Source: Chytriomyces cf. hyalinus JEL632 (taxonomy: Eukaryota; Chytridiomycota; Chytridiomycetes; Chytridiales; Chytriomycetaceae). Taken from it: DNA of 64,000 nucleotides. Both the position numbers and the translations under genes were made by a program. Under the pieces are notes generated by a model. The model made no database searches and had not been told where the DNA came from. It was given only the letters and a program-made list of their open reading frames with translations. Each line of letters starts with the position of its first letter. Position 1 is the first letter of the stretch. This document shows positions 9,862 through 20,516 of the stretch, piece by piece. The stretch lies in the NCBI GenBank assembly GCA_025435555.1, contig JAIWWG010000061.1, positions 159,461 to 223,460 on the forward strand, given 5' to 3'.

Positions 9862-12800
9862 TTACAGCAAATTGGCGTTGCGCATTTTCATGCGACAGGC
9901 TCCGATCGCTTTCTCAACAGAGTCCAACTCATCATCCAACTGCTCTTTCCTGCGCCGGCGGGAAGCCCCTGAACTTGTGGGAATTCGTTGCAGCTCAGAT
10001 GTCAGCTAAACCGCAAATAAAAAATAAAGGTCAGTTGCTGCAAAGAATCATAACAAGGGCAGAGCCTTCATCTCACCGATGCTTTCCGTTCCATCAAAAC
10101 TTTCAACTGAGCGTCAAATTCTTCCCTCAGTGCAATATAATCCACGCTGCTTGCTCCTTCAATGCTGTCACTCCCAGTCGACATTCGCCGAAATCCGCCA
10201 TTCATTGTTCCGTTCTCACCGGCAGGATTCCTCCCCCTCCCACCGTCACCCCGATTACTCCCACTGCCCAACAACGCACCCACTTGAGATCCATCAAAAC
10301 TTTTAACACTTCGCCGCTCTTGCAGCGTGTGCTGATGTTGCTGTGGATGCTGCTTAGAACTGGTTCCATTCTCAAGCAGAGAAATTTGCGCATGCAGTTC
10401 GCTGACATCGTCGTCCTCTTCCTCTTCATACCTCCTCAATTTATCCATGAACCGTTCTCGATCCGACTGATTCGGCGTCGCTCGGAACCCGCCAGACACT
10501 CCATTCGGAAACCGTGTCGCCGATCGACTTGGCGATGAAAACGACGACGACGACGAAGAAGACCACGCGTGTTTTTTGACGGGCGGTGTAAACGTGCTGT
10601 TGAATTGCACGCCGTTCGGGGGTACACCACTGCCACGCAAGTTTGGCATGGATTGTTTTCTGCGGAACGGGCTTTCAACGTCGAGTGGCGCTGCTGCTGT
10701 TACTGCTGCGCGGAAGGGTAACGGGCTGTTGCTGTTGCTGCTTGCGCTTGAAGCGGGGCGAAAGTCAGTTCCGGACGCCTGCGTTGTCAGGGATGTGATA
10801 ACGGCCTAGCGTGTGAGTGCTCTTGTTTTAATAAACTGTTAAGTTTTTCGAAAATGATAGCAATACCCGCAAACTTTCATTGTCGAAACGTGCTTGCTCT
10901 AATTTGGACCGATAGTAGTCATCTCTTTCTGTCGACGCGTGTCCTTCGTATTGAAGTTTCTGGAAGCGGGAAAAATAAAGATGTTCAGAAACTTCAAGAA
11001 AAGAAAATAGCTAAACATGTTTTCGCTGCACCCTTAGTTCTGTTCGCAACTCATCGTTTTCGACTCGCAATTCCGAAATGATTTCTTGCAGGCTGCGCAT
11101 TTTTTTACTAAACAGGCGAAACTCTTCCTCGCTGCGCGCATTTTTGGCCTTATTTTGAAATAGATTTTGAGCCACCGAGAATGCATTTTTGAACAAAAAT
11201 CACCTTCTCCTGAACCAGCTGCTCATGAATAGTCGAGCGCTCCTCGTTTGATTGTTCCAAAATTGCGAGAATCTGTTTGATTTGGTTGCTTTGCACTGGG
11301 GGAGTTTTTAAAAGGCAAAACTTCAGGTGATCGAAGGAGAGAATAAAAAAAGTGCGCGTACTTTGATCACGATGCGTTGCTTCTTCTAGTTCAGTTTGAA
11401 GCTGGAGCATATGCTCGTCGCACGATTTCTTTTCGTCCATCATTTGCTGCATCTGTAACCAAACGAAAAAATCAACACGTCATGTCACGTAACCAAAACA
11501 TCAAAACACTCACTTCAATCTGCAGCGACTCAATCTTTTGCGCTTGCATCAAGTTCTCAGCTGCAGATATCGATGGACTCGCAACCACAACCTGCTGGTG
11601 CTGCTGCTCCATCCACTCGTCATGCTGCTGCTCCAGCTCCACCTGTCTGTCCTGATACTGCTGATGCAGCATTTCAACCGTTTCCAAATACTTTTCACGG
11701 TACTCATGCTCAATTCGAGTCACTTCTTCACCCACGGCCACATCAAACTTTGTTTGCATGGCGTCCACCTGGGATTCGAGAGATTGGATTCGGGCGGTGC
11801 TTTCTTGCAACCGTGATTGCGTTTTTTCGAGCTCTTGGATCAAGTCCTGGTGCTGCAAGCGGGCAAGGAGTTGTGTTTGTTTGTTGGCGTGTGGGTTTGT
11901 GCTCCATGGAAACGGTTTTGTGAAGCGAGATGAAGTGAGAAGGACGACGGGTGATGATGATGGCAACGGCATGTGAGCGTCAAGGGTCGATCCATCAGAG
12001 CCAGGTAAAGTAGAAGCGCGTGATCCTTCTGCGAGATTCGAATCCAACGCGGGAGAAGGCTCTGACGCAGGAGGAGGGGGTGCAGGCAGAAACCGCGATA
12101 AAGGTTTATGCCGAATGACTGGAGATCGTTGAACAGGATTTCTCCTTGATGATGACATGGCATCTGTTTCTTGGTCGGAAGTATCCGCCGCCTGCATGTC
12201 CAATTGTTCGAGCGCTTTAATGGTGGCTGTTGTGCTGACGGGTGACACTGACGATGCACTCTTTGGGTGATGTGAGACGGTGTGCAGAGGGAAATCGTCG
12301 TCGGGATCGAGGGAAACCGTGCGAGCATGATATCTGTGCTGCTCTGATGGAGAATCTGCTGCGGTTGAAGTAAATGATACGGCCAGCGGGGAAGAATCTG
12401 CGCATTCGGATTCGGCGATTGAGTTGACTGATCCATTGGGGCGAAGAACTTGAAGCGAGGAGGACAACGATTGGTCCGAGCGTGCTTTCAAGTTCGAGGG
12501 AGAGTTGTATAAACTGTTTTTTGAAGTTGCGACTGCGCTCCTCACAGGAGAAGCCAGCGCGGATTCCACATCCGTTGGAACAAGATCCGAGTAGTACAGC
12601 GTTGACTCAGCCTTGAGAGGGGTCCCTACTCGTGCGTCAGATGCAGAATCAGCAGTCACATCCAAACTATCATGAGCAACCGCTTGCTCAACAACATCCG
12701 TTGGAATCTGAGAAGAGCAATCAACCGGATCCACCACTTGCGCGGGCTCCCGCATGAGGCGGATTTCGCTTGAAGAGTCCAAAGGGGTTTCGACCATTGT

Positions 12801-13082
12801 GGGAGGAGGAGTCCGCGTCAAGCGCCGAGATCTTCTCAAGTTTGACAGCATCTCTCTTTCAAACTGGTTCAATGCATCCTTCTCGGGTCCTGCTTTGGTT
12901 TGCGGCTTTCGGGTCTTTAGTTTGGCTCTGCAAATAACACACGGTTGAGTTCCCCCATCGCTTATTTGCAAGGCATCTGCTGTTGTGGCTCTGATGATGC
13001 ATGCTTACCGGAACTCTTCTTCAAACTCGCGCACGATTCTCGCCGTCTCGTCCGTGTCCGTGTCAGTGTTGCAGCCCATCAT
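9862..13082 (-). CDS. Large coiled-coil protein (917 aa), unknown function
   Basis: Seven exons join in perfect phase: 13009-13082, 11514-12927, 11362-11452, 11204-11295, 11032-11148, 10867-10959, 10077-10805 and the terminal 9862-10005 (eight blocks, seven introns, all GT-AG). The N-terminal 330 residues are Ser/Pro-rich with an acidic/basic start (MMGCNTDTDTDETARIV). From about residue 355 to 590 there is a long coiled coil rich in Gln/Glu (QDLIQELEKTQSRLQ, LEQQHDEWMEQQHQQ, IISELRVENDELRTELR). A Ser/Asn-rich linker follows. The last 48 codons form a separate charged helix (ELQRIP... RRRRKEQLDDELDSVEKAI). Coiled-coil proteins ending in such an R-x-P plus charged-helix module occur among centrosome and cilium proteins; a basal-body or cytoskeletal role is only a guess. 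It converges with the upstream C2H2 gene (128 bp between stops). Confidence 0.8.
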
Positions 13083-13300
13083 AAATAGGAAACTTTTAAC
13101 TCGTATTTACGAGCACAGTTTTAGTTTGGTCCGAAACACTGTGTACCAGCCATCACTTCAAGGTGCAGCCGTCTTTGCGATGGCAAATTTCAGCTAGGCG
13201 GTCCACGCGAGCGTACCGACTTGAAGTCGCCCATAGTTTTTGATATTCAAAGCTTTTCCAACATAACAATACTTAACAATTATTTTTACATGAGATATAT

Positions 13301-13383
13301 GGGCAGATGGCCGAGTTGGTCTAAGGCGTCACGTTAAGGCCGTGATCTAGTAATAGGCGTGGGTTCGAATCCCACTCTGCTCA
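13301..13383 (+). tRNA. tRNA-Leu (anticodon AAG)
   Basis: The acceptor stem GGGCAGA pairs with TCTGCTC, followed by discriminator A. The D-arm carries the A box (TGGCCGAGTTGG). The anticodon stem TCACG/CGTGA encloses loop TTAAGGC, which gives anticodon AAG. A long variable arm typical of leucine tRNAs follows, then the T-arm GTGGG TTCGAAT CCCAC with the B box. There is no intron. It lies in the 5' flank of the coiled-coil gene, on the opposite strand. Confidence 0.95.
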
Positions 13384-13387
13384 TACT

Positions 13388-13395
13388 ATTTTTTT
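13388..13395 (+). terminator. RNA polymerase III T-run terminator of the tRNA
   Basis: A run of seven T residues begins a few bases after the tRNA 3' end, as expected for Pol III termination. Confidence 0.8.
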
Positions 13396-13675
13396 ATGTT
13401 TCTTTTCCGCTGAACCAAAACACATGCCCAACAAAATCGTTCCTTCTTGGGTAATTCTGATGCGGCACTTTGCGTGTAATAATATAGATACCCTTCATTT
13501 TCATGTTGATTAGAAGGAATTAAAAAAAAAAGGAAAAACGAGGGGCAAATAGGTCTAGAAAGATGTATGTTGGGGAAAACGAAACGAAAAATAAAAAAAA
13601 AAAAAAAGAAAAGAGACATCATCATCATTACGCCGCACTTGCTGCTCATCATCAAATTTACCATAATTCCCATTT

Positions 13676-15878
13676 TCAAGTCTGCTTCCAACCCAAACTT
13701 GATGACCGACCCGTAATACTCGCCGCCAAACTAACATTACTGGCCACCTTCCTCACCCCATCCGGCGCTACTAATAATTTGTTGTTGTTTCCAGGTGGTT
13801 CATCATCATCTTCATCAAAAAAGGAATTGATTGCATTCACTTCATGTTTCAGAAGATTCGGGTCAACCACTGCACTTGCCATCCCACCAGCAGCGTCCCG
13901 TAAAGCGACAGATTTACTGCTCGATCGCGCGGGGAAGGGAATTTCATGTCCGCCGGGGGGTTGCAGGTGGCCCGTTGTTGTAGTAGTTGTAGTTGGTTTG
14001 ACGGCATTCACGATAGCATTGCGACCTCTTCCTTCAATATGGACTTTGGCGAGCCCGTCCACGAGTTGATTGTCTTGTTGTTGTTGTTGTTGTTGTTCTT
14101 CTTGAGCAGTGGTGGTGGTGGTGGTGGTGGTGGTGGTGGTGGATTCGCCTTCTTGTTCTCCTTCTTCGGCGGCAGCGGCGGCGAGGAGCATTGTGCCGAA
14201 TCGTTTTGCGCTTGCGTCGCTGATTTCTCGTCTTCGTTTGGATTTGTCTTCTCCGTGGTACTCGCCATCAGGTTGTTGAATTAGAGATGCATCGCCGTCT
14301 AAATCGATTCCAGACCGTACAGGTCCGTTTGCACCAAACTGAGTAATTGGCGCTTTTGGTGGTGGACTAAACACGGCATTGTTGTTTGCAGCAGCAGCAG
14401 CAGCAGCAACTTCAGAAACAGCTGCATCCTCTTTATCTTCCACTTGCGTGCTAATCCCGACATAGGCACTCCCACGACGACTACTGATACTGAATCGGTT
14501 GCTGTTTTTGGACATGACGCTATTGTGCCTGCTAATATTGCTTACAACGCTGTCACGGTTATTGTTGGAGACTGTGCTTTCAATTAAGCTTAGACGCTGG
14601 TAATCGCTTAGAGATGCAATGCTTGCACGGTTTGCAGCTGCGTCGCTAATGAGAGATTGACGTGCTTGCTCGCTGAGGTAGGATGCTCGTTGGGACAAGT
14701 CGTTTCCGATTAGGCTTGCACGTTGAGATTCGCTGAGAAGGCTGTAGATGCTGTCGTGGCGCGAGTGTTGTGACAGTGTCTGCGATGCGCTTGTTCGGTT
14801 ATTGTTGCTGCTGGTGGTATGTGTGGGGATTGCTGGGTTTGAAGGACGGTGTTGGTGATGCTGGTGGTGGGACGTGATGGTTGATAAACGGCGCGTGTCT
14901 TCGAGGTCAGGGCTTTGAACGTAGTTGGTTGTAGAGTCCATGCTTTGAATCGAAGAGTCGCTTTCGTTTCGAGAAGAGAGAGCCGATTCGGCAATGATTT
15001 GGACGGATCCGTTGGGCGGGATCAGGAATACGGTAAGGTTGTCTGTGAATCCGTTTGCGATGCATTCGTTGAGGAATACTTGTAGTTGCAGTCGCAATTC
15101 TGCAAAAGCGTTGCGCATGAATGTTGGGTTGGATTGGTCAGCGACACTCATGGCGGGACGTGCGGGGAATTGAGGGACAGGTTGGGACGATGACTTTAAT
15201 TGAACGAGTGATGTGTGAAATCGGAGGAGTTGGCCGAGTGTTCTTTCCATACGGGCTGAAGCGTTGGAACCGTTTGCCATGGTCAAGTAAGCAGCGACGG
15301 AGATGGAGTATTCGTTGTTTGCTCGATGGAAACCGTCGACGGCAACAGAACCGACGGTATAAAGAGGAACCCTTGTGGGATTCGCAGTTGCGGCTGACAG
15401 AGGTGGGGATGGAATGGAAGCCATAGACAGTCTGCTTGTGTTTGCGTTTTGGGTGATGACGGCTTGTTGCTGCTGTTGCTGTTGCTGCTTCTCACTTTCT
15501 GTGGTGACGGGGACCTTTGTGCTGTCGCTAGAGTACAGATCAACGACTTCAAACAAGCGTGCAGGGACCAGTCCACATATGGCGTTTCGTCCAAAAGGGA
15601 CAGCGTACTGATTACTGAGAGAGGTGAAAAGGTTTAGTTTTTTTTGGAGCGGCAGGTCAGTTATGCATCTTGTCTCACCTGACGAAATAGGCCTCCAGAG
15701 CTGGATACTGTGCCAGGACATAGAATGCCTGTGTCCGTTTGAAACCAATGAATCCGAGTGACAGCTCCTTCTCACTCATTGGCCTGTGGGCTTCGATTGC
15801 CTTGATCTTGAAGATGCGCTCGCAGGCAACGCCGACGGATGATGCGGGAGGCTCGAGTCCGTGCCCGTGTGTGTTCAT
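13676..15878 (-). CDS. SH3-PX scaffold protein, Bem1-like (712 aa)
   Basis: Two exons, 15679-15878 and 13676-15614, join in phase (713 codons). The intron splits an SH3 domain: IFKIKAIEAHRPMSEKELSL...FYVLAQY in exon 1 and ...GLVPARLFEVVDLY in exon 2 (about residues 20-95), ending in the typical SH3 sequence. A poly-Gln tract follows, then a PX domain (about residues 140-240; VPLYTVGSVAVDGFHR... through the FLNECI helix). The remaining ~450 residues are low-complexity: Ser/Asn, poly-Ala, poly-Thr (from repeated ACC/ACT) and poly-Gln. An SH3 followed by PX is the core of Bem1/Scd2 polarity scaffolds, where SH3 binds Pro-rich partners and PX binds phosphoinositides. A second SH3 and a C-terminal PB1, present in Bem1, are not seen here. 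The start is the ATG at 15878; the frame is open further upstream through a Phe/Pro-rich stretch I take as leader. Confidence 0.75.
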
Positions 15879-16577
15879 TGGGCAGATGGTGGGTGGGGTG
15901 GGGGGATGGAGGGGGAGCAAGAAGAAGAAGAAAAAAGAGTCCGAAGTTTGTTCTGTTTGTTTTCTTTCTTTTTCCAACAGTGCCTGCCTGCCTGCCTGCC
16001 TGCCTGCCGCTGAACCAAGTCAAGTCAGTGAAAATTGTAATTCTATTTGGGTGTATGCAATATTAAAAAAGGCAGGAATTTATTTATTGTTGTTTCGATG
16101 TGTGTCTGTCTCCTTTTTGATGTGCGATGGATGGATCAGGTGTTTTGATGGCACTGTATCTGGTCTTGCTGTTTTGTATGCAGATTCAGTGACATGCATG
16201 CAATGCAGAGTGTGAATTCAGCGATATGTATGCAGAGTCAGTGACATGCATGCTGACATGCATGCAGAGGGTGGACTGACTGATCACAGGGTGGACAGAC
16301 GAGACGGATGAGATGAATGCCAAGTCTAACCAGGTTCAACTCCTGAAAGGGTTCAACCTCTTACTAGGTACAACTCCCTTGTCACTGATTTATAATTAAA
16401 CTGGGTTTGTATCCATCCATCCAAGCAAACAACCAAACAAATCTGAGAACCTGATCAATCCATCAATCCATCAATCTGATTGGCTGATATATCACATGTC
16501 AGTTATGCAGATCCTGTTGAGGTCATCAGGCATTGATACAAGAAAGTGTCAAGAGAGCTAGAGGGAGAGAGAGAGAG

Positions 16578-16614
<37 letters not shown>

Positions 16615-16906
16615 TGCGTTGGAAGTATCGATCGAGAGAGTGTATGTGGCACTGCAGATCTCGCGTCATGTCATGACTGGCAGGAGACATTGCTTCATGG
16701 ATTGACATTCGATTGATAACTGGACGGCAAACTGATGATCGCGTCCTGCTTGTCCTCCCTTTATAACATCTCGTCACTTTGCATATTCCCCATTCTCATT
16801 TTGATGGGGCATGAGTATATGAAACATTGACTGTAAATCTCACCCCATAAAACTCAACCAAAGAACAAGACACCCTGAAACCCATCTATACCCCCCACTT
16901 CAAACA
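15879..16906. other. Intergenic region rich in simple repeats
   Basis: No gene is supported. It contains (TGCC)n at about 15980-16010, a cluster of ATGCATGCA-like words at 16178-16268 (five GCATGC-type copies within 90 bp), CCATCAAT repeats near 16458-16475, and a (GA)n(GT)n tract at 16563-16612. It is the shared 5' flank of the SH3-PX gene (minus) and the second C2H2 gene (plus). Confidence 0.7.
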
Positions 16907-17759
16907 ATGAGCACCCGATGTGACGAGTGCAGCCGCGACTTTCCACACCCCCGTGCTCTCACCCAGCACTTTAAGAGCGCATCCATCCACATTGGCTGCT
17001 ACTGCGACGACTGCAACCGCATCTTTATACACCCCGCAGCTCTGCAGCAGCATTATGACATGTCCAGTGCCCACAGATCTCAAGTACGTATACCATCAGT
17101 CATACAGTGTCTGTGATCGCTTGCCATCATTTAAGACTCTTTTCTCCCAGTCAGTCTCGCCGCCACGCCATACCCGTTCATTCTGTCCGCAATGTCAGCG
17201 TGAGTTTCCAAGACACTCGTCCATGGCCAGTCATCTCGAAAACGGCGACTGCAGAATGGGTCAACCATCTCGTAACCAAGTAAGAGGTTTTGTCGAACGT
17301 ATCGAGGAAAATGCCGGTGTCCGTAACCTGGTTACGACGAGGGTGAATATCTAAAAAAAATTTTGTCATGCATTTTGGAAATTTGAAAACATTTCGGCAC
17401 ACCACATATCTTCCCCCCCCCACAAAAAAAAGATGCTCACGTACGGAGATACCAACAACTCCTCCTACGGCAACATTGGATCCCGCCAACTCGCTGAACG
17501 CTGCTACAACATGCGCGACAACTGCTACGACTGTCCACATCGAGGCTGCACCCGCGAATTCTCCACCTCACAAAACTTGGCTGCTCATTTGAATTCTTCC
17601 AAACACGTTTCGACTGACTTCAAATGTCCTGGATGTGAAAAAGAGTTTTACGCCGTCAATGGACTGTTTACGCATTGGGAGTATGGCTGTCGGAATATGG
17701 ATGTTGCTAGAAGAGCCGTGAATATTTTGGGTGGTGGGATGCAGCGTTTGACGTATTGA
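16907..17759 (+). CDS. Small protein made almost entirely of C2H2 fingers (210 aa)
   Basis: Three exons, 16907-17083, 17151-17279 and 17433-17759, each end at a codon boundary and join to 211 codons. It has about five atypical fingers: CDECSRDFPHPRALTQHF, CDDCNRIFIHPAALQQHY, CPQCQREFPRHSSMASHL, CPHRGCTREFSTSQNLAAH, CPGCEKEFYAVNGLFTHW. Most have the C-x2-C...H-x5-H or H-x4-C pattern with the SALxxHxxSxxH spacing seen in a widespread fungal finger family often annotated only as 'C2H2-type domain protein'. There are no TGEKP linkers, so these may bind protein or RNA and not DNA (inference). The start ATG follows a CA-rich leader. Confidence 0.75.
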
Positions 17760-17773
17760 GAGAAGTGTGTCGC

Positions 17774-17803
17774 TTTTTTTTTTTTGGGGGGGGGGGGGGG
17801 GGG
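17774..17803. repeat. T12G18 homopolymer pair
   Basis: Twelve T residues are followed directly by eighteen G residues, between the convergent 3' ends of the C2H2 gene and the first PacC gene. The G18 tract could form a quadruplex. Its exact length may be unreliable in any assembly. Confidence 0.85.
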
Positions 17804-17955
17804 TTCGCGGGGATTGCGATTGGATGGAAAGTGATCTTATGGTTTTGAGGTGTAATCTTGCTGAGGAGTATAAAATCCCGTTGTTTTTTTTGATGGGGTT
17901 TTCTTTATGGTGTGTTTTCTTCAATTTCCAACACAAAAAAAATTAAAAAAGAGAT

Positions 17956-19696
17956 TCAGACTGACGCGACAAACCCCAAAGTCTGATGCACTCGCGTCTC
18001 CATTTCCTCATGAATCAGTCTCTTGAGCGCATACACTGCTCGTAACCTCTGCTCCGCAATTTGCTCCAACACCTGTTTATCACACTTTTCCTCCGTCCAT
18101 TCTTCCTCGTTTCGCAAATGGTTTTCCGCGTATTGATTTGATTCGCTTTTCATATAAAATTCGTGCATACTCGTATCGCTGTCACGTCTCTTGCCTGCAT
18201 CGTAAGATGAATACTGCTTTGACCCTTCTTGCAGGACTCTTGAAAACGCGGGTTGTTGTTGCATCGTTGGTTGCATTAGACTGGCGAATTTATGGTGCAT
18301 GGGGAGGTTTGATGGGAGTGGGCGGAATGGCGTTGGATTGGATGATGAAGGGATGGTTGGTATTAAACGTGGTTGTTGTTGTTGTTGCGGGGTGTATTGA
18401 AAAAAGGCAGATTGGGAGGATGGGATCCATGGGGTGGATGAGATGGAAGGGTTTAATTGTGTTGCGGCCATAGCGTTGATGTTGTTGTTGTTGGTATTGT
18501 TGAATTTCGGTGCAACTGGTTGGTAAACTTGATGGGAGTTGAATGGAACCATGTCGCCCGAAGAAGGGTTTTGAAACATGAAAAACGAGTTGTCATAGGA
18601 TTGAAGGTAAGAGTTTGATGCGGTTGCTGCCATGGGTTCGTTTCGCAATCCGTGCATGAATGGGGATATACTTGGTTTCTGAAATGGAACTTGATCCAAC
18701 AAGTTTGTTGTAAGGCTGTTTAAAAAGTCGTCCACATTCGTAAGGTCTTGGTTCGTGAGCACGTCCAGTGACAGGCTTGACATGTTGTTTTGTTGAAAAC
18801 TCGATGAAGGGATTGATTGAGGGGATGGCAGCAGTGGAGGCTCCATGTCCAAAAATGATGGGAACGTGGACACATATTTTGAAATCTCATCCAAGTGCGC
18901 GCTGAGGTTGCTGTCCACGTCGCTCTGTGGAGAAGAAACAGTGGACGGGCAGAACTTGCTGCGCTTGACGTCCACGAGGAACTGCTTGACACATTCAATG
19001 CCAGCGTTTGTAAACTTTCTGTCTACTTTGAGGTCGGAGGGGTCCAGGTCAGAAATGCGGCGCTTATTGCTGCTGGTTGTGCTGCTGGTCAGGGTGGGAC
19101 GGATGGGTTTCGAGTTCTTTTGAGCACTGTTGTCGTCGTTGCTGTCGCCGCTTTCTGAGCTCGAACCAGTGTCGCTTTCATGTTTGCGTTCGGCGTCTTT
19201 GAAACAAAACTGGATTAGTAAAACTGCCAAGAAAACAAGCCCAGCCACCACCCAAAACACACACACCTTTCACCATTCTGGAACCGACAGCGGCTGACCG
19301 CTTGACGCTTGTCTGCAGCTCCAGAAAGTCTTCTTCCGAGTGAAGCTTCTCGTGCTTCTTGAGATCCTGTGGGCGTTTGAACGCTCGCTTGCACACCTGG
19401 AACAACAACGCTAATCAATTCTCGGCACTGAACGAAAAGAAAGAAGGACACTCAACTGCACACGGATGCGGCTTAAGCGGAACATGGATACGCAAATGTG
19501 AAGTAAGATGGTCCCGCTTGCCAAAACTGCTCGAACATGGGCTGTGCGATGAGTCTGTCCACTTGCATCGCAGGCCGTCAGAGTTGCCTCGACCAATGCG
19601 CTTTGTGACGTGGTCTGTTGTGAGATGATCGTACAGAGCTTGAGCGTCGCTGAAGGTGTCGGAGCAGTCTTCCCAGTGACAGTGGCTTGTACTCAT
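17956..19696 (-). CDS. pacC: PacC/Rim101 pH-response transcription factor, paralogue 1 (536 aa)
   Basis: Exons 19457-19696, 19267-19396 and 17956-19196 join in phase (537 codons). The N-terminus holds the three PacC fingers: CHWEDCSDTFSDAQALYDHL (finger 1), CKWTDSSHSPCSSSFGKRDH (finger 2) and [19 protein letters not shown] (finger 3), with the diagnostic [18 protein letters not shown] and [10 protein letters not shown] blocks of PacC/Rim101. Finger 2 has extra residues between its ligands. The rest is Ser/Asn/Gln-rich with an acidic/basic C-terminal helix (about residues 490-530, EEWTEEKCDKQVLEQIAEQR). In ascomycetes PacC is activated at alkaline pH by proteolysis and binds GCCARG. A matching site lies 14 bp upstream of this ATG. 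It diverges from a paralogue 820 bp away. Confidence 0.9.
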
Positions 19697-20516
19697 ATGT
19701 GTGTTATTTCTTGGCAGCTTCCTTTGATTTGCTTTTATATTTATTTATTGTTTAATAAAGTCATTGGATGCAAACAACCAAACAAACAAGCATCCGCATG
19801 TCCCACAATCCACAACTGAACAGCCAAAACCCACCCGGTCAAGGAAGATTGATTCGTTATATTTAGGAAGGAGGCAGGAAAGTCCGCCGCTCAATTCACT
19901 GCCACGTGCACAAGCACAAGCACAATGCAAAACAGCGGCTGAGATGGCAGCTGGTGATGGTGGTGTCTGCAGATTCAGAAAGAAGATGCGTTAGCTGTGA
20001 CACGCAGTAGTGAGATTGTTTGATATGAATTCCACCTGCCCATGCCATACCGATCGATGAGAGTATTTCGAATTACCGAGTTGTGTCCGACAGCATCCTT
20101 GCTGAAGTCCATCACGTCCATCGTGCTCGCGTGCCTATCGTGCGCATCGATATCCAGACTCAGCTTCACGTTGGTTGGTGGCTGTTGAACATCAAACACA
20201 GATGGTTTTTTTTCTTGGTTGCGATCCAGATTTTTTGCATCGCGGGATCGCAAAGTTTGAAACAGGCCCAACAGCATGGAAACGTGCTCAGCATCGCTGC
20301 ATACAGCATGCATACAGGTATGCATACAGACACGCAAATGCCACTGTACGCACGAGTCGCACTTGCCCGACCCTTGCGTAGAGCTCGATAAGGCACTGTT
20401 CGCCAGTCTGTCTCTTGGCAGGTTTTTTTTCAGAAATGTCGAAATGAGGGTTTGTTTGTTCGCAATGGGAAATAAAAAAAATCGTGCTCACAAAACAAAA
20501 CAAAACCCACCTCCCC
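19697..20516. promoter_or_regulatory. Shared divergent promoter of the two PacC genes
   Basis: The 820-bp spacer between the two start codons holds two exact copies of CTTGGCA, the reverse complement of TGCCAAG (the Rim101/PacC core), at 19710-19716 and 20414-20420, one close to each start. By chance about 0.1 copies on both strands would be expected in this length. Sites in 5' leaders also occur in known PacC targets, so auto- or cross-regulation is plausible but untested. No other gene is evident in the spacer. Confidence 0.5.

Noticed and set aside
14008-14268. Pro-rich minus-strand frame (PPPPPPPPPPP) and matching plus frames
   Set aside because: A shadow of the poly-Thr repeat in the SH3-PX gene.
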